From CAMCXE01 sp036520615 (GTDB lineage: Bacteria > Pseudomonadota > Gammaproteobacteria > Pseudomonadales > Cellvibrionaceae), in NCBI GenBank assembly GCA_036520615.1, contig DATDJI010000033.1, positions 4,484 through 68,483 on the forward strand: 64,000 nt of DNA. Reading direction: 5' to 3'. How positions within the stretch are numbered: position 1 is the stretch's first letter; each line of letters starts with the position of its first letter. Below, in pieces: positions 17,683 through 26,956 of this stretch. The position numbers and the translations under genes are program-made. The notes below the pieces were generated by a model that was not told where the DNA came from, made no database searches, and saw only the letters and a list, made by a program, of their open reading frames with translations.

Positions 17683-18699
17683 AAAATCTCCGTGATGAAT
17701 CATTCATCAAACAAGTATGGTTGAATCCTCGCCATAACGCCGCCTCCGCATCAGAGTTGTTAACGGCATCGCGAACGGCACTCGAATCTAGCGCCTAGGA
17801 GCAGGTTCTGTTCCAGCTAATCGACAGCAGCAATTTAACTGCTCAACTTGTGACTCGCTTCCACCTAAGAAACTGCACTATTTTAATTTTTTACTGCAAT
17901 GGAATAAGGCGCGCCCAATAAGCGGAAAAAAGTATTAACGCCTATCGGGCAAGTGTGAAAATTCAATGCTAAAAAATGCACACCGTTTGACGCTCTGCTG
18001 CACTTTACGTCCAGTGTTAAATACATGCATGAATTAACTGCGCTAAACACACTGCTCTTGCGCACTGTTTCGCTTATTGCGGCAATAAGATTTTGATAGT
18101 TGGTAAGCGCTAATGCACACTAACTCTAATGTGACGCAGAGCAAGAATTTTTTGCGTACTAAAAGACTGGCGGTAAATAGGCGACAGTTTTAGTCACTTT
18201 CTGCCAGAGTTGAGCTTTACGAATTATCAATTCGGCACATGTATTGTGATTTTCCGATCTCGAATTTGGTTTTTCACTTTGCAGTTTTACGTGTTTGTAA
18301 AGGGCGGACGAAGGCCATGAAAATACTCATAAAGTTTTCAGCATCCGGCGACCTGTTTAACAGATGACTAACGAAAGGCTTTTATAAAAACTGCCCCTAA
18401 AAATGTAGCGCTTCCGTTTAATAGCCAATAAAAATCATACTCCTGCCACGCCGAGATTCTTTAGGAATCTGCGCCAATCGCTCCAGCTTCCACCAGAAAT
18501 AACGAGGAGCAAAACTTTACGCACCTCGCCCGCCCCAATAAGCCTGCGCATTGCACTTTTTACAGGAAAAGCCAGGACACTCGGTGTCAACTGGTTAGAT
18601 GCAGGGAAAACACAGATAACCCACGCAATCGAACAGCGCCCTAAAACGCCAATTGATGTTATCGTAGCCTGTTAACTACATCTGGCTGAGGACTCATAC
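17683..18699. other. 1-kb divergent intergenic region
   Basis: Lies between the CxxCH operon and the PHB depolymerase gene. No protein-like frame was found. It contains the conserved 29-base motif at 18179-18207. Its length suggests long leaders or several regulatory sites. Confidence 0.5.
18179..18207 (+). promoter_or_regulatory. Conserved 29-base motif, copy 1
   Basis: The stretch AGGCGACAGTTTTAGTCACT continuing TTCTGCCAG matches 33135-33163 at 26 of 29 positions and in the same orientation. The surrounding sequence is not similar. It lies about 490 bases upstream of the PHB depolymerase start. The nature of the site (activator site, promoter or leader element) is not known. Confidence 0.55.
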
Positions 18700-19755
18700 A
18701 TGAAGAGATTTCTGTATATATTCATCTGTTTAGAGCTGTTTTTTACGCTTAGCCTAGCGGCCGCATGGGCCGCCATACCCCTACCCAAATTGGCCATCAA
18801 CGTAAACGAAACCTCCGTTTCAGGATTATCCTCCGGGGCGTTTATGACATCGCAATTTTATCTGTCATATTCCGACATAATGGTTGGGGCAGGCATTGTG
18901 GCCGGAGGACCATATTTATGTGCGCAATCCTGGGTGGGCCAGGATTATTTAACCAATGCCACTACAGCCTGCATGAAGCCGCTTACGCCCATGTCTGCTC
19001 CAAATACACCGTTGCTGGAAAAGCTCACGAAAAAGCTCGATGCTGAAAATCTAATTGATCCGCTGGTTAATTTGGCGAACGATAAAATTTACTTATTCAG
19101 CGGCCACGCCGACCAAGTCGTTTCAACCAACGTAGTAAATCAAACGCAAAAATTTTATAAAGACTTAGGCGTGCCAGCACAATCTTTACGCTATGTAACA
19201 AACGTGGACGCCGGACATGCGCTCATTACAGCTGATAAAACTGATAGCACCTGTAATATTACGCAGCCGCCTTTTATTAATAATTGTGGTTTTAACCAGG
19301 CCTGGGATATTTTAAATTTTATTTACGCTAATTTAACGGCACCGGGCCAGGGTGAAGCCAAGGGTAAAATTATTGAATTTAACCAAACGGAATTTATCGA
19401 TTCCCCCTATAGCAGCATGAGCGCCTCAGCATTTGTCTATGTACCGGACCAATGCAGAGCAGGCGGCTGTAAACTGCATATTGTATTTCACGGCTGTTTG
19501 CAGGGCGCCGCTGTAATTGGCGATCACTACTACGCTAAAACAGGCTATAACCCAATTGCAGATGCCAATAATTTTATTGTGCTGTATCCACAAGTGCAGC
19601 CCTCAACAACCACCCCGTTTAACCCGCAGGGCTGTTGGGATTTTTGGGGTTATTCAGATCCTATTTCAGCGCGACACGATTATTTTTCCAAACAGGCTCC
19701 GCAAATACGCGCAGTGCGTGCCATGGTGACTCGTTTAAGCCAGCCAGCCCAATAG
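18700..19755 (+). CDS. Extracellular/periplasmic poly(3-hydroxybutyrate) depolymerase
   Basis: 351 residues. A signal peptide (residues 1-25, ending AAAWAA) is followed by SVSGLSSGAFMTSQF, the lipase-box (GLSSG, Ser44) at the very N-terminus of the mature protein, as in PHB depolymerases of the catalytic type with an early nucleophile. Later landmarks are FSGHADQVV, VDAGHAL and VFHGCLQGA, with paired cysteines (CNITQPPFINNC). It would hydrolyse PHB or its oligomers. The phasin-like gene 38 bases downstream supports a PHB role. A copy of the 29-base motif lies about 490 bases upstream. Confidence 0.8.
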   Translation: MKRFLYIFICLELFFTLSLAAAWAAIPLPKLAINVNETSVSGLSSGAFMTSQFYLSYSDIMVGAGIVAGGPYLCAQSWVGQDYLTNATTACMKPLTPMSAPNTPLLEKLTKKLDAENLIDPLVNLANDKIYLFSGHADQVVSTNVVNQTQKFYKDLGVPAQSLRYVTNVDAGHALITADKTDSTCNITQPPFINNCGFNQAWDILNFIYANLTAPGQGEAKGKIIEFNQTEFIDSPYSSMSASAFVYVPDQCRAGGCKLHIVFHGCLQGAAVIGDHYYAKTGYNPIADANNFIVLYPQVQPSTTTPFNPQGCWDFWGYSDPISARHDYFSKQAPQIRAVRAMVTRLSQPAQ

Positions 19756-19793
19756 ATAGCTAATTTTTTAATACTAATTTAGGAGTAACCACG

Positions 19794-20318
19794 ATGACCG
19801 ATACATTTACAGCATCACTACAAATAGAACCAGAACTTAAAAAAGCACTGGATCGCTATCAGGAAGTTTTAACCGCTGCGAATAATGACGTGCAATTATT
19901 GATAAATAGCTTTAATCCATCGCAAAGCCTGCAGCAAATCAGCAGCGCCTCCATGGCGTTTTACTCAAGCTTAGACTGGGCCAAAATTTTACAAAATTCT
20001 TTAAACCCTAGCAGTTATTTTAATTATTTTAGCGGCCTCGCTGAAATTCAAAAAGCTGCCACGAGCGAAGTGTCTGCAAAACTGCAAAGCCTATTAAATA
20101 CAGTTACAAAAGACGGCCAATCCTATACAAGCCAATTAAGCGAAGCCACTTCACCCCAGCAGATATTGGCCAATACCATTAATACGGGATTGGACGCTTA
20201 TGCTGATATGAAAACCAATTTAGTCGAGCAAAGCCAAACTCTTGCGAGTATTCAGTCGGCTTTGGTGGCGTTTGGGCAGCAGTCGCTAAGTAAGCTTAGT
20301 GGGGACGAAGTGGTTTAA
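19794..20318 (+). CDS. Phasin-family protein
   Basis: 174 residues, almost entirely helical and rich in Ser, Gln and Ala. The pattern fits the phasin_2 type: an N-terminal amphipathic region, FNYFSGLAEIQKAATSEVSA in the middle and TINTGLDAYADMKTNLVEQS near the end. Phasins coat PHB granules. A ribosome binding site (AGGAGTAA) precedes the ATG. Placement 38 bases after the depolymerase suggests one operon. The low sequence conservation of phasins keeps this from being certain. Confidence 0.7.
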   Translation: MTDTFTASLQIEPELKKALDRYQEVLTAANNDVQLLINSFNPSQSLQQISSASMAFYSSLDWAKILQNSLNPSSYFNYFSGLAEIQKAATSEVSAKLQSLLNTVTKDGQSYTSQLSEATSPQQILANTINTGLDAYADMKTNLVEQSQTLASIQSALVAFGQQSLSKLSGDEVV

Positions 20319-20329
20319 TCCATCGAGCC

Positions 20330-20360
20330 CTCTCGCTCTCACGCTACGTCGGAGCGAGAG
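20330..20360. other. Hairpin after the phasin gene
   Basis: A 9-bp stem CTCTCGCTC/GAGCGAGAG with a 13-base loop lies just past the phasin stop codon. No T-run follows on the plus strand (an A-run does), so it may be a processing or attenuating hairpin rather than a classic terminator. Confidence 0.4.
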
Positions 20361-20472
20361 AGCGAAAAAACTTATTTGCAACTTGTTGTTTTTATAAAGT
20401 TTCATAGTTTGATCTTTACTGAGATGTGTCGTATATTTGAAGCTGAGACTGTCGTATTTTTGCGAGCAAAGA

Positions 20473-20886
20473 ATGACTTCCAAAACGTTGAAAAGTAAAG
20501 TTAAATATAGAATCAACCGCTCGCAAGGCACTGTATTTACACCCAAAGACTTCTTTGATCTATCGGATAGGGATCAGGTCGGGCGAGTGCTGCGACAAAT
20601 GGTCGCGGCAGGTGAGCTGATTAAGTTTGGTCAGGGGCTATACGCCAAGGCGAAGCCGTCCAAATTAACTGGAAAAATTATTCCTGTTAAACCCTTGCCA
20701 GAGTTAGCAAAAGAAGCGCTCATAGAAAAACTTAAAGTGAAAGTGGTGACCGCGGGCGAAGCAAAAGCATACAACTCCGGTAAGTCCACGCAAATTCCTA
20801 CCGGTCGAGTTATTGCTGTTAAAGGTCGCGTTTCACGCAAAATGTCTTTTGATGGCAAATCAATTAAGTACCAATATATCTCTTGA
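20473..20886 (+). CDS. AbiEi-like antitoxin
   Basis: 137 residues from the ATG at 20473; the frame is open further, but the MTSKTLKSKV start fits the family better. The N-terminal half is a winged helix (residues ~1-65: FTPKDFFDLSDRDQVGRVLR, LIKFGQGLYAKA), as in AbiEi antitoxin N-terminal domains (DUF6088 type). The C-terminal part contains VVTAGEAKAYNSGKSTQIPT. AbiEi proteins repress their own promoter and counter the AbiEii toxin. The downstream gene overlaps by 35 bases and encodes that toxin type. Confidence 0.8.
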   Translation: MTSKTLKSKVKYRINRSQGTVFTPKDFFDLSDRDQVGRVLRQMVAAGELIKFGQGLYAKAKPSKLTGKIIPVKPLPELAKEALIEKLKVKVVTAGEAKAYNSGKSTQIPTGRVIAVKGRVSRKMSFDGKSIKYQYIS

Positions 20887-21835
20887 TAAAACCACACTTA
20901 ACGAAATTGCTTCCGAGCTCGGTGTTCAGGTAGCGTTTATTGAAAAAGACTGGTATACCTGTCAAGCACTCAAAGCAGTTGCATCTATTAAAAGTGATGA
21001 TTTCACTGTCATTTTTTCTGGAGGAACTTCTCTCTCAAAAGCTCATAGCTTAATTCAGCGGTTTTCCGAGGATCTGGATTTTCGATGTCAATACAACAAG
21101 GAAATGTCTGGGAATCAACAAAAGAATGCCCGTCGGAAATTTAAAGAGCAAGTAGTTGGCGGCATCGAAAGCCTGGATTTATTTAAGGTGGGCCCGCTGG
21201 AGGCCGCCAGCTACTATATTAAATGCGAGCTATTCTATGAAAGCCTGTTCGAGCTGCATGATTCGTTGAGAGGTCATCTGCAAATTGAGTTCAGCTTTAC
21301 GCAGCCTCAGCTAGAGCCAACCGTCAAAAATGTCACCTCATTTGTACATTATTTTAGCGGTCTAGCAAATGAAGTCTCTATACCATGTCTATCACCTGTG
21401 GAAATTGCTGCCGATAAATTAAGTGCATTGTGCTGGAGGATATTAAAACGCGATAGAAATAATGAGGAGGAGGACGACCCAACTTTTGTTCGCCATCTGC
21501 ACGACCTTTACGCTCTCAGTGATCACATTAATCACACCCCTGAAAAGTTTTACTCGCTATTTAAAGCAAGTTACGCAGTCGATCAAAAAACTCCAGCAAG
21601 ACAGACCGGCTTTGAGGCGCTAGAAGCTATGGCTTTTATCGTCGATAAACTGAGATCAGATAACCTATACAAAACTGAATATAAAAAATTTGTTGATACA
21701 ATGTCGTATGCAAGAGACGACGAGCAGATAAGTTTCGACCAAACTATTAAAAATCTTGATCTACTTGCAATCAGGGCTGGCGCTCAAAAAATGTTTAGGA
21801 AGCCGCTGAAAAATTCCCAAGAATTTGGCGAATAG
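20852..21835 (+). CDS. AbiEii-like nucleotidyltransferase toxin
   Basis: 327 residues from the ATG at 20852; 13 further codons are open upstream. The nucleotidyltransferase signature is complete: FSGGTSLSKAH followed by FSEDLDFR (the GGTxLxK and DxD-type motifs), then SPVEIAADKLSAL and FVRHLHDLYAL as in the AbiEii/MenA families. Such toxins transfer nucleotides to RNA or tRNA and act in abortive infection as the toxin of a type IV toxin-antitoxin pair. The gene overlaps the antitoxin gene, indicating coupled translation. The stop codon is embedded in a hairpin. Confidence 0.85.
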   Translation: MANQLSTNISLDKTTLNEIASELGVQVAFIEKDWYTCQALKAVASIKSDDFTVIFSGGTSLSKAHSLIQRFSEDLDFRCQYNKEMSGNQQKNARRKFKEQVVGGIESLDLFKVGPLEAASYYIKCELFYESLFELHDSLRGHLQIEFSFTQPQLEPTVKNVTSFVHYFSGLANEVSIPCLSPVEIAADKLSALCWRILKRDRNNEEEDDPTFVRHLHDLYALSDHINHTPEKFYSLFKASYAVDQKTPARQTGFEALEAMAFIVDKLRSDNLYKTEYKKFVDTMSYARDDEQISFDQTIKNLDLLAIRAGAQKMFRKPLKNSQEFGE

Positions 21836-21874
21836 CGCGTAGTGTGGGCAACAACCTACCCACCCTACGCGCTA
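21833..21874. terminator. Hairpin overlapping the AbiEii stop codon
   Basis: TAGCGCGTAG pairs with CTACGCGCTA, with an inner GTGGG/CCCAC stem. The first three bases are the AbiEii stop codon. There is no strong T-run, so termination efficiency is uncertain. Confidence 0.5.
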
Positions 21875-22263
21875 AGAGAAAAAATCAGCCACGACAAATA
21901 GCCTGTCCTCTTTACTACACACATTAAAAAAAGCCAGACCGCAGCATGAAGCCGCTACCACTTCACTCGCTTCGTATGTAAAAAGCACCACAAAACAGGC
22001 CGTACTCTACCGCTTCGATAGGCTAAGCAGGCGCAGGGATTTAAAATGGGCACTGAGAAAAAATAGATATCTACCATAGTACGGTTACTTAGATAGGACC
22101 GCGCATTGTTGTTAGCTACTAATGCTGTGTCCATATCAATTTGTGCATGTAAAATGTGGCGGTTATGTTTCCCCCGCGACAGCGCAGGCACAAGAAAAGC
22201 CGCACTTACCATCAACATAATATTTTTTGGTAGTCGTCATTATCTAACTAGGGTAAAAGCATT
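21875..22263. other. Intergenic region upstream of the kinase gene
   Basis: About 390 bases without a supportable gene; possible frames on both strands lack protein-like character. Confidence 0.4.
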
Positions 22264-23229
22264 ATGCAAATATCACACTCAATCGTTTCTGAATCATACC
22301 TGCGTGAACTGGTTGAAAAGCGGTACTCGTTGGGAGATACAGTCGAGTGCACATATCTGCTACAGGGCCTAAATGATTCGTATCTCATTCAATCAAATGG
22401 CTATAAATATATTTTCCGGATCTACCGATATGGAAGACGAACACTTGACGCAATAAATTCAGAGATTCAATACGTATCATACTTAGATAGCAAATCTTCG
22501 TTAGTCGCTGGATTGATTTCAAATAAGCACGGCGAGGTTTTAATAGCGTTTGATTGTCCTGAAGGCAAAAGGTACGGATTCCTAATGCAATGCGCTGCAA
22601 ATACAGAAGTTGAGAGCCATTGTATTTTAACAGGAGCCTCACATGCATATGGGCAGTCCATTGCAAAAATACACAAGCATTCCGCTGGTTTTAATCCCCA
22701 ACATTCTGTCAACGAAATTGATGTTAATCGTCTGATATGGAAACCGATTTCGTTAATTGAGAAATATTTTCCGGACGTAGACATATCTCACATCTATGCA
22801 GTTGCGAAAAATGTAAGTGAAAAGCTATCCAACCTTGATCTACAGAAGCTAACCAAGTCTTATATTCATGGCGACGTTACTGGTGGAAACGCTTGCTTAT
22901 CCAACAACAACGAGTACATATTTTTTGATTTTGATTGTTTTGGCTATGGATGGCTGGCTTATGATTTGTCAATTTTTTATTGGTCAGTCCTTCTCTGCCA
23001 AAAAGATGAACAGCTTTGGCGGGATTTTATTGACGGGTATAGATCAATAAACGAATTATGCATATTGGATTTATCTGCGATACCGTTATTAGTTATGGCG
23101 CGCCATTTTTGGATAATTGGCTACAGCATTGAGCAAATGTCCATCAAAGGGAAGTTGAGTTACAAAATAAACCGCTTGGAGCAAGATATACAATTTCTTA
23201 AAATGCTAGAAGATAAGCAGAATTGGTAA
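22264..23229 (+). CDS. APH-family phosphotransferase (aminoglycoside/choline/homoserine kinase-like)
   Basis: 321 residues, cytosolic. The kinase-like fold is shown by the N-terminal LQGLNDSYLI/YIFRIYRYGRR segment (nucleotide-binding lobe), the catalytic loop YIHGDVTGGNACL (His202, Asp204, Asn209) and the metal-binding FFDFDCFGYGW (Asp ~222). The closest relatives by pattern are APH-type kinases that phosphorylate small hydroxylated or amino substrates. The substrate cannot be deduced from sequence. It stands alone, with gene-poor stretches on both sides. Confidence 0.8.
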   Translation: MQISHSIVSESYLRELVEKRYSLGDTVECTYLLQGLNDSYLIQSNGYKYIFRIYRYGRRTLDAINSEIQYVSYLDSKSSLVAGLISNKHGEVLIAFDCPEGKRYGFLMQCAANTEVESHCILTGASHAYGQSIAKIHKHSAGFNPQHSVNEIDVNRLIWKPISLIEKYFPDVDISHIYAVAKNVSEKLSNLDLQKLTKSYIHGDVTGGNACLSNNNEYIFFDFDCFGYGWLAYDLSIFYWSVLLCQKDEQLWRDFIDGYRSINELCILDLSAIPLLVMARHFWIIGYSIEQMSIKGKLSYKINRLEQDIQFLKMLEDKQNW

Positions 23230-23699
23230 TTCATATACCTGAAAAAGCCGCTACCATTTTGCACTCTCGACCAGCCTCATGCCCTACTCATTCTCATCGC
23301 ATTACATTCACTCGTTTGCACGCTCCCGAGTGGGAACTCAAGTGGGCAACAAGTTGCCCATCCTACTGCATACCTCGACCAACCAACCTCCTAACTCTTG
23401 AGGTATTACACTGGATCTCCGTTTCACACGACTCTAGACCCGGCGAATAATATAATAGGCTAGTGATGAGCTTACGCGTCCCTACTTTCCGCCTGTGCGC
23501 CCAGAAGCGTTACGCGGCAAAGCCAAAGCCAATAAACCCTGCGTTAGTTGCCGTACAGAAAAAACAGCACCCTCGTGTAATATTATTTGGTCATGCACCT
23601 ACATATTTCATTATTGTCTTGCGGGTATAAAAAACACCGATTCGCAAGAAACCGTTCAGCGAAGCAAGCATGTAGGCAACCAAATTTACGGGTTATTTT
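23230..23699. other. Gene-poor region between kinase and AsmA genes
   Basis: About 470 bases with no convincing gene. A fragment GTGGGCAACAAGTTGCCCATCC (split here as GTGGGCAACAAG + TTGCCCATCC, near 23341) resembles the GTGGGCAACAA hairpin at 21844, hinting at a small dispersed element. Confidence 0.35.
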
Positions 23700-25688
23700 A
23701 TGACGCTAAAAGCTATTCGTAAGCATAAATTCCTAACCGCTATTGGCGTTATTCTTTTAATGTTATTTTTAGCCGCGTTTTTGGCTATTGTGTTTGCAGA
23801 GCCCATTATTAAATCACTGACAAACGATAAAGGCAGCGAAAAACTCGAACGTCAATTAGCTATTGACGGTGATTTAGATATTCGTTGGCGTTGGGGTTAT
23901 ACGCAGGTGCATGTTGAAAAAATTCGCTTAAGCAATGCTTCCGGATATCCAGAAGAGAATATGCTGACGATCGATGCATTGGATTTCACATTTAAACCTC
24001 TGAAGCTTTTTGTGGGCAAGTTAGAGTTTGGTGATATTACAATTAATAAACCTCATCTTATTCTTGATAGAAAGTCGGCTACAGAAGCCAATTGGATTTT
24101 TCCTGTTTTCTCAAAAGAAAATGTTGCAACTGAAACAGCGCTTGCTGATAGCCGCCATGACTTCCCCATTATCCAGAAGTTAGTATTAAAAGAGGGCCAT
24201 GTTATATATCGCGATGCACTTAAGGGAATGAATCTTGATTTGAATTTGGATTCAGTCCACGGAGAAGGCGAAGATAAAAATGCACAAACATCCGCACACG
24301 AATTTAAAGTGGCGGGCACGGGCACTATGCAAAAGCAAAAATTTAAAATAGAGGCCTCTGGAGGCTCCCTTGATACGTTGCGTGATTCAACCAAGCCATT
24401 TCCACTCGCATTAAAGCTAGCTATGGGGCCAACGCAAGTTCGCGTTGAGGGCACATTTAAAGATCCGATTAAATTAACGGGAATTGATGCATCGTTGAAT
24501 ATTACTGGCCATAGCATGTCTGACATTTTTTATCTGACTGCAATCCCGTTACCGCCAACACCGCCTTATACGCTGAAAGGCCAATTAACAAAAACCAATG
24601 GCGTGTGGGGATATGAAAAATTCCAAGGCAAAGTGGGCGGAAGCGATCTGTCAGGAAATCTATCCTATGACACCAGTCACGAGCGGGGATTTTTAAAGGC
24701 AGAATTGGTTTCTAAAGTTATGGATAGCCGCGACCTCGGTGGGTTTATAGGCCTTAGCCCTGCTGGCGAAAATGCGGCGCCCGAACAGAAACAAGCCGCT
24801 GCTGAGAAGAAAAACAGTCCAAAGCTAATTCCCGATGTACCTTTAAAACTCGAGCGCTTGCGCGCAACTGATTTGGATGTCTCATTAAAAGCAGAAAAGA
24901 TCGATGCGCCGACGTTGCCGTTTAAAGGTATGAACGTACGTTTTGATTTGCGCGATGGGTTGCTAAAACTTAATTTAATAAATGTTGTATTGGCAGATGG
25001 AACCATAGACGGAATGGTGGAAATAAATGCGAACAAAGATATTCCGCCGATGAAAATGAATCTTAATTTTCGCAAATTAAGTCTTGGGCAATTTTTTACC
25101 AATACACGTTTTGCAGAAACAACGGCAGGTTTTTTTGGCGGGAGGGCAAATCTTAGTGGCTCAGGAGCATCTCTAGCTGATGTGCTTGCAACTAGCAACG
25201 GTGAATTAACCCTTATTATGTCGGGTGGAAAAATTAGCCTTCTGCTGGTGGAGGCATCTGATCTGGATATAGCGCAGTTATTGCCCCGGTTATTGGGTAA
25301 AGATAAATCTACTGGGATTCGCTGTGGAGTTTTAGATTTTGATGTTAAAGATGGTTTTCTCAAATCAAAAACCGTCGTGCTTGATACCAACGACTCTCTG
25401 CTGATGGGCGATGTTGGTGTGGATATGAAGCGAGAAGTAATCAATGTGAAGCTCGATGCAAAACCTAAAGATTCCAGTATATTTTCAGCACAAATACCTA
25501 TAACCGTGTCTGGACAACTTAAAACGCCTTCCATCGGCCTAGACAAAGATAAAGCTGGCAAAAAAGGCGCCGCTGCGGTGCTACTGGGGAGCCTATTAAC
25601 ACCGCTCGCAGCAATTATTCCTTTTATTGAAAAAGGCGATGCTAAAAACGCAGATTGCAGAGCGTTAATTGGTCAAGCGGGGAAATAA
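23700..25688 (+). CDS. AsmA-family envelope protein
   Basis: 662 residues. One N-terminal transmembrane helix (residues ~11-33: FLTAIGVILLMLFLAAFLAI) anchors a long beta-rich periplasmic domain. The AsmA signature regions are the N-terminal ITINKPHLIL-type block and the C-terminal domain with SNGELTLIMSGGKISLLLVE and DLDIAQLLPRLLGKDKST then IRCGVLDFDVKDG. AsmA-like proteins bridge inner and outer membranes and are linked to phospholipid transport. The length matches medium-size members. A DUF748/AsmA identity is the best call. Confidence 0.85.
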   Translation: MTLKAIRKHKFLTAIGVILLMLFLAAFLAIVFAEPIIKSLTNDKGSEKLERQLAIDGDLDIRWRWGYTQVHVEKIRLSNASGYPEENMLTIDALDFTFKPLKLFVGKLEFGDITINKPHLILDRKSATEANWIFPVFSKENVATETALADSRHDFPIIQKLVLKEGHVIYRDALKGMNLDLNLDSVHGEGEDKNAQTSAHEFKVAGTGTMQKQKFKIEASGGSLDTLRDSTKPFPLALKLAMGPTQVRVEGTFKDPIKLTGIDASLNITGHSMSDIFYLTAIPLPPTPPYTLKGQLTKTNGVWGYEKFQGKVGGSDLSGNLSYDTSHERGFLKAELVSKVMDSRDLGGFIGLSPAGENAAPEQKQAAAEKKNSPKLIPDVPLKLERLRATDLDVSLKAEKIDAPTLPFKGMNVRFDLRDGLLKLNLINVVLADGTIDGMVEINANKDIPPMKMNLNFRKLSLGQFFTNTRFAETTAGFFGGRANLSGSGASLADVLATSNGELTLIMSGGKISLLLVEASDLDIAQLLPRLLGKDKSTGIRCGVLDFDVKDGFLKSKTVVLDTNDSLLMGDVGVDMKREVINVKLDAKPKDSSIFSAQIPITVSGQLKTPSIGLDKDKAGKKGAAAVLLGSLLTPLAAIIPFIEKGDAKNADCRALIGQAGK

Positions 25689-25754
25689 TTCCCAAGTAAG
25701 CGAATTAGCTATAAATAATCAAATTCAATTAATTGGTAGCCGATTGCGCCGCAC

Positions 25755-26606
25755 TTATATGTTTTGTTTCGATACATAACCAAGGAAATTGGGCTTATTG
25801 ATTAACGCCTTGTGTGCGACTAGCCAAGCGCGTTGTTTTATATATTTAGGCCCATATAAATTGCTATAACACGTGCTGCCATTGCCCTGCCAGCCATTGA
25901 TATCCGCTCCATCGGCAAGCATTTGCTCAGCCAAAGCGAAATTCTCAAGCGTTACGTTTTCACATAATTCTCTGTCGCGCGCGAATGTCATGGGCTTTGG
26001 TGCTTTTTTCAATTGCTCATCAAACTTGAGTACCCATTCATCACTCGTCCAATCGGCCGTGCTGCAATGATTGCCGAGGTTCCGGCACACGAAGGCGTCA
26101 ACGGGATTACGATTGTGATACTCATATAAATCGTCTGTTGATAACAAATAATCCCGCTCTTTACCCTGGCCACGTACGTGAACAACTCCTGCGTACCCCG
26201 GACTCCACCGATTCGGGTCTCTTCTGGGTTTTGCCGCCGGTTGCTGTTTATGCTCGGCAATGGCTTTAAAAGCAGTTTGCCATTGCGCTGCAGGTACTTC
26301 CCTGAAAGTACCTCCTACCGGGGTATTCCACATATTTATATAGGCATAGCGTTCGCCCCAGCGTGCAAGAGCTAAAGTACTTCTATATAGGCGAATAATA
26401 ATAAATTGATCTGGCGGTGTAAGCGTAAAGCCAGTAATCAGTGCCTGCGTGGGCTGAACCGACTGCTCTACAATTCTGCGCAATTCTTTAATATTAACTT
26501 CCTGCTGATGCGCCAATAATTCTGAGTTTGGTGGAATAGCAAATTCCTGGGCCTGCACGAAATTACAAATAAGCGCGGTAAATAAACAGGCAACTAGTTT
26601 TTTCAA
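25755..26606 (-). CDS. Secreted protein with a single ankyrin-like repeat
   Basis: 283 residues. A signal peptide (residues 1-19, ending FVQA) and a first half with FIIIRLYRSTLALARWGERY are followed by a cysteine-containing segment (CRNLGNHCSTADW). Near the C-terminus, FALAEQMLADGADINGWQGN matches one ankyrin repeat (AxxLLxxGADxN). The protein is therefore probably periplasmic. No enzyme motif was seen and its family is not recognised. It is convergent with the AsmA gene. Confidence 0.55.
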   Translation of the reverse strand: MKKLVACLFTALICNFVQAQEFAIPPNSELLAHQQEVNIKELRRIVEQSVQPTQALITGFTLTPPDQFIIIRLYRSTLALARWGERYAYINMWNTPVGGTFREVPAAQWQTAFKAIAEHKQQPAAKPRRDPNRWSPGYAGVVHVRGQGKERDYLLSTDDLYEYHNRNPVDAFVCRNLGNHCSTADWTSDEWVLKFDEQLKKAPKPMTFARDRELCENVTLENFALAEQMLADGADINGWQGNGSTCYSNLYGPKYIKQRAWLVAHKALINKPNFLGYVSKQNI

Positions 26607-26956
26607 AATCTACTCCAGCAGATAGGGTGATAAACAAAATTCGAGAGGAAGAAATTCTAATACTACAGAGCCGCTCAGCCTGTGCACCAAGCTCACTAAA
26701 CGGAAGGAGGCGTAAAAAATCTCCGCGTATTCACGACCAGTAATTTTCTCTTTCAAGTCGAAGCGTTCGATTAGGCCGCGACTCATCAATTAGTCTGCCA
26801 TACCTGACTGCATCGTTTTCGTTATCGCGCAGTTAAATTCAGCCAAGTTGGTTATTTTTTATTCACTCGTCCTCAAATCTTAAATCGCGCTCTTTCCCTA
26901 TTGGATTTTCCTTGTAGAATCCGCGCCTTTGCCGATCTATTTGTTAAGGACGCTGT
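26607..26956. other. Divergent intergenic region containing an IS remnant
   Basis: Holds the promoters of the ankyrin-like gene and the subtilisin-like lipoprotein. The stretch 26737-26784 looks like a leftover end of an insertion sequence (see separate entry). Confidence 0.5.
26737..26784. mobile_element. Solo remnant of an IS481-type element end
   Basis: The block CCAGTAATTTTCTCTTTCAA followed by GTCGAAG...GATTAGGCCGCGACT aligns with the right end of IS copy 1 (7791-7840: CCGGTAACTCTCTTCTTTCA followed by AGTAGAAG...GATTAGGTCGCGACT). No transposase sequence remains nearby. The terminal TAGTACA bases are altered. Confidence 0.55.

Noticed and set aside
20286..20546. Minus-strand frame between the phasin and AbiE genes
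   Set aside because: Crosses the hairpin and overlaps both real genes; composition unconvincing.
21840..23370. GTGGGCAACAA fragments near 21844 and 23341 as a possible mobile repeat
   Set aside because: The shared part is too short and the context differs; could be chance or a minor hairpin element.
23223..23722. Two plus-strand frames between the kinase and AsmA genes
   Set aside because: No ribosome binding sites, no protein-like composition, and they overlap the neighbouring genes.
24677..25561. Long minus-strand frame within the AsmA gene
   Set aside because: The plus-strand AsmA-type protein is full length with a membrane anchor; the antisense frame is serine/arginine-biased and without motifs.
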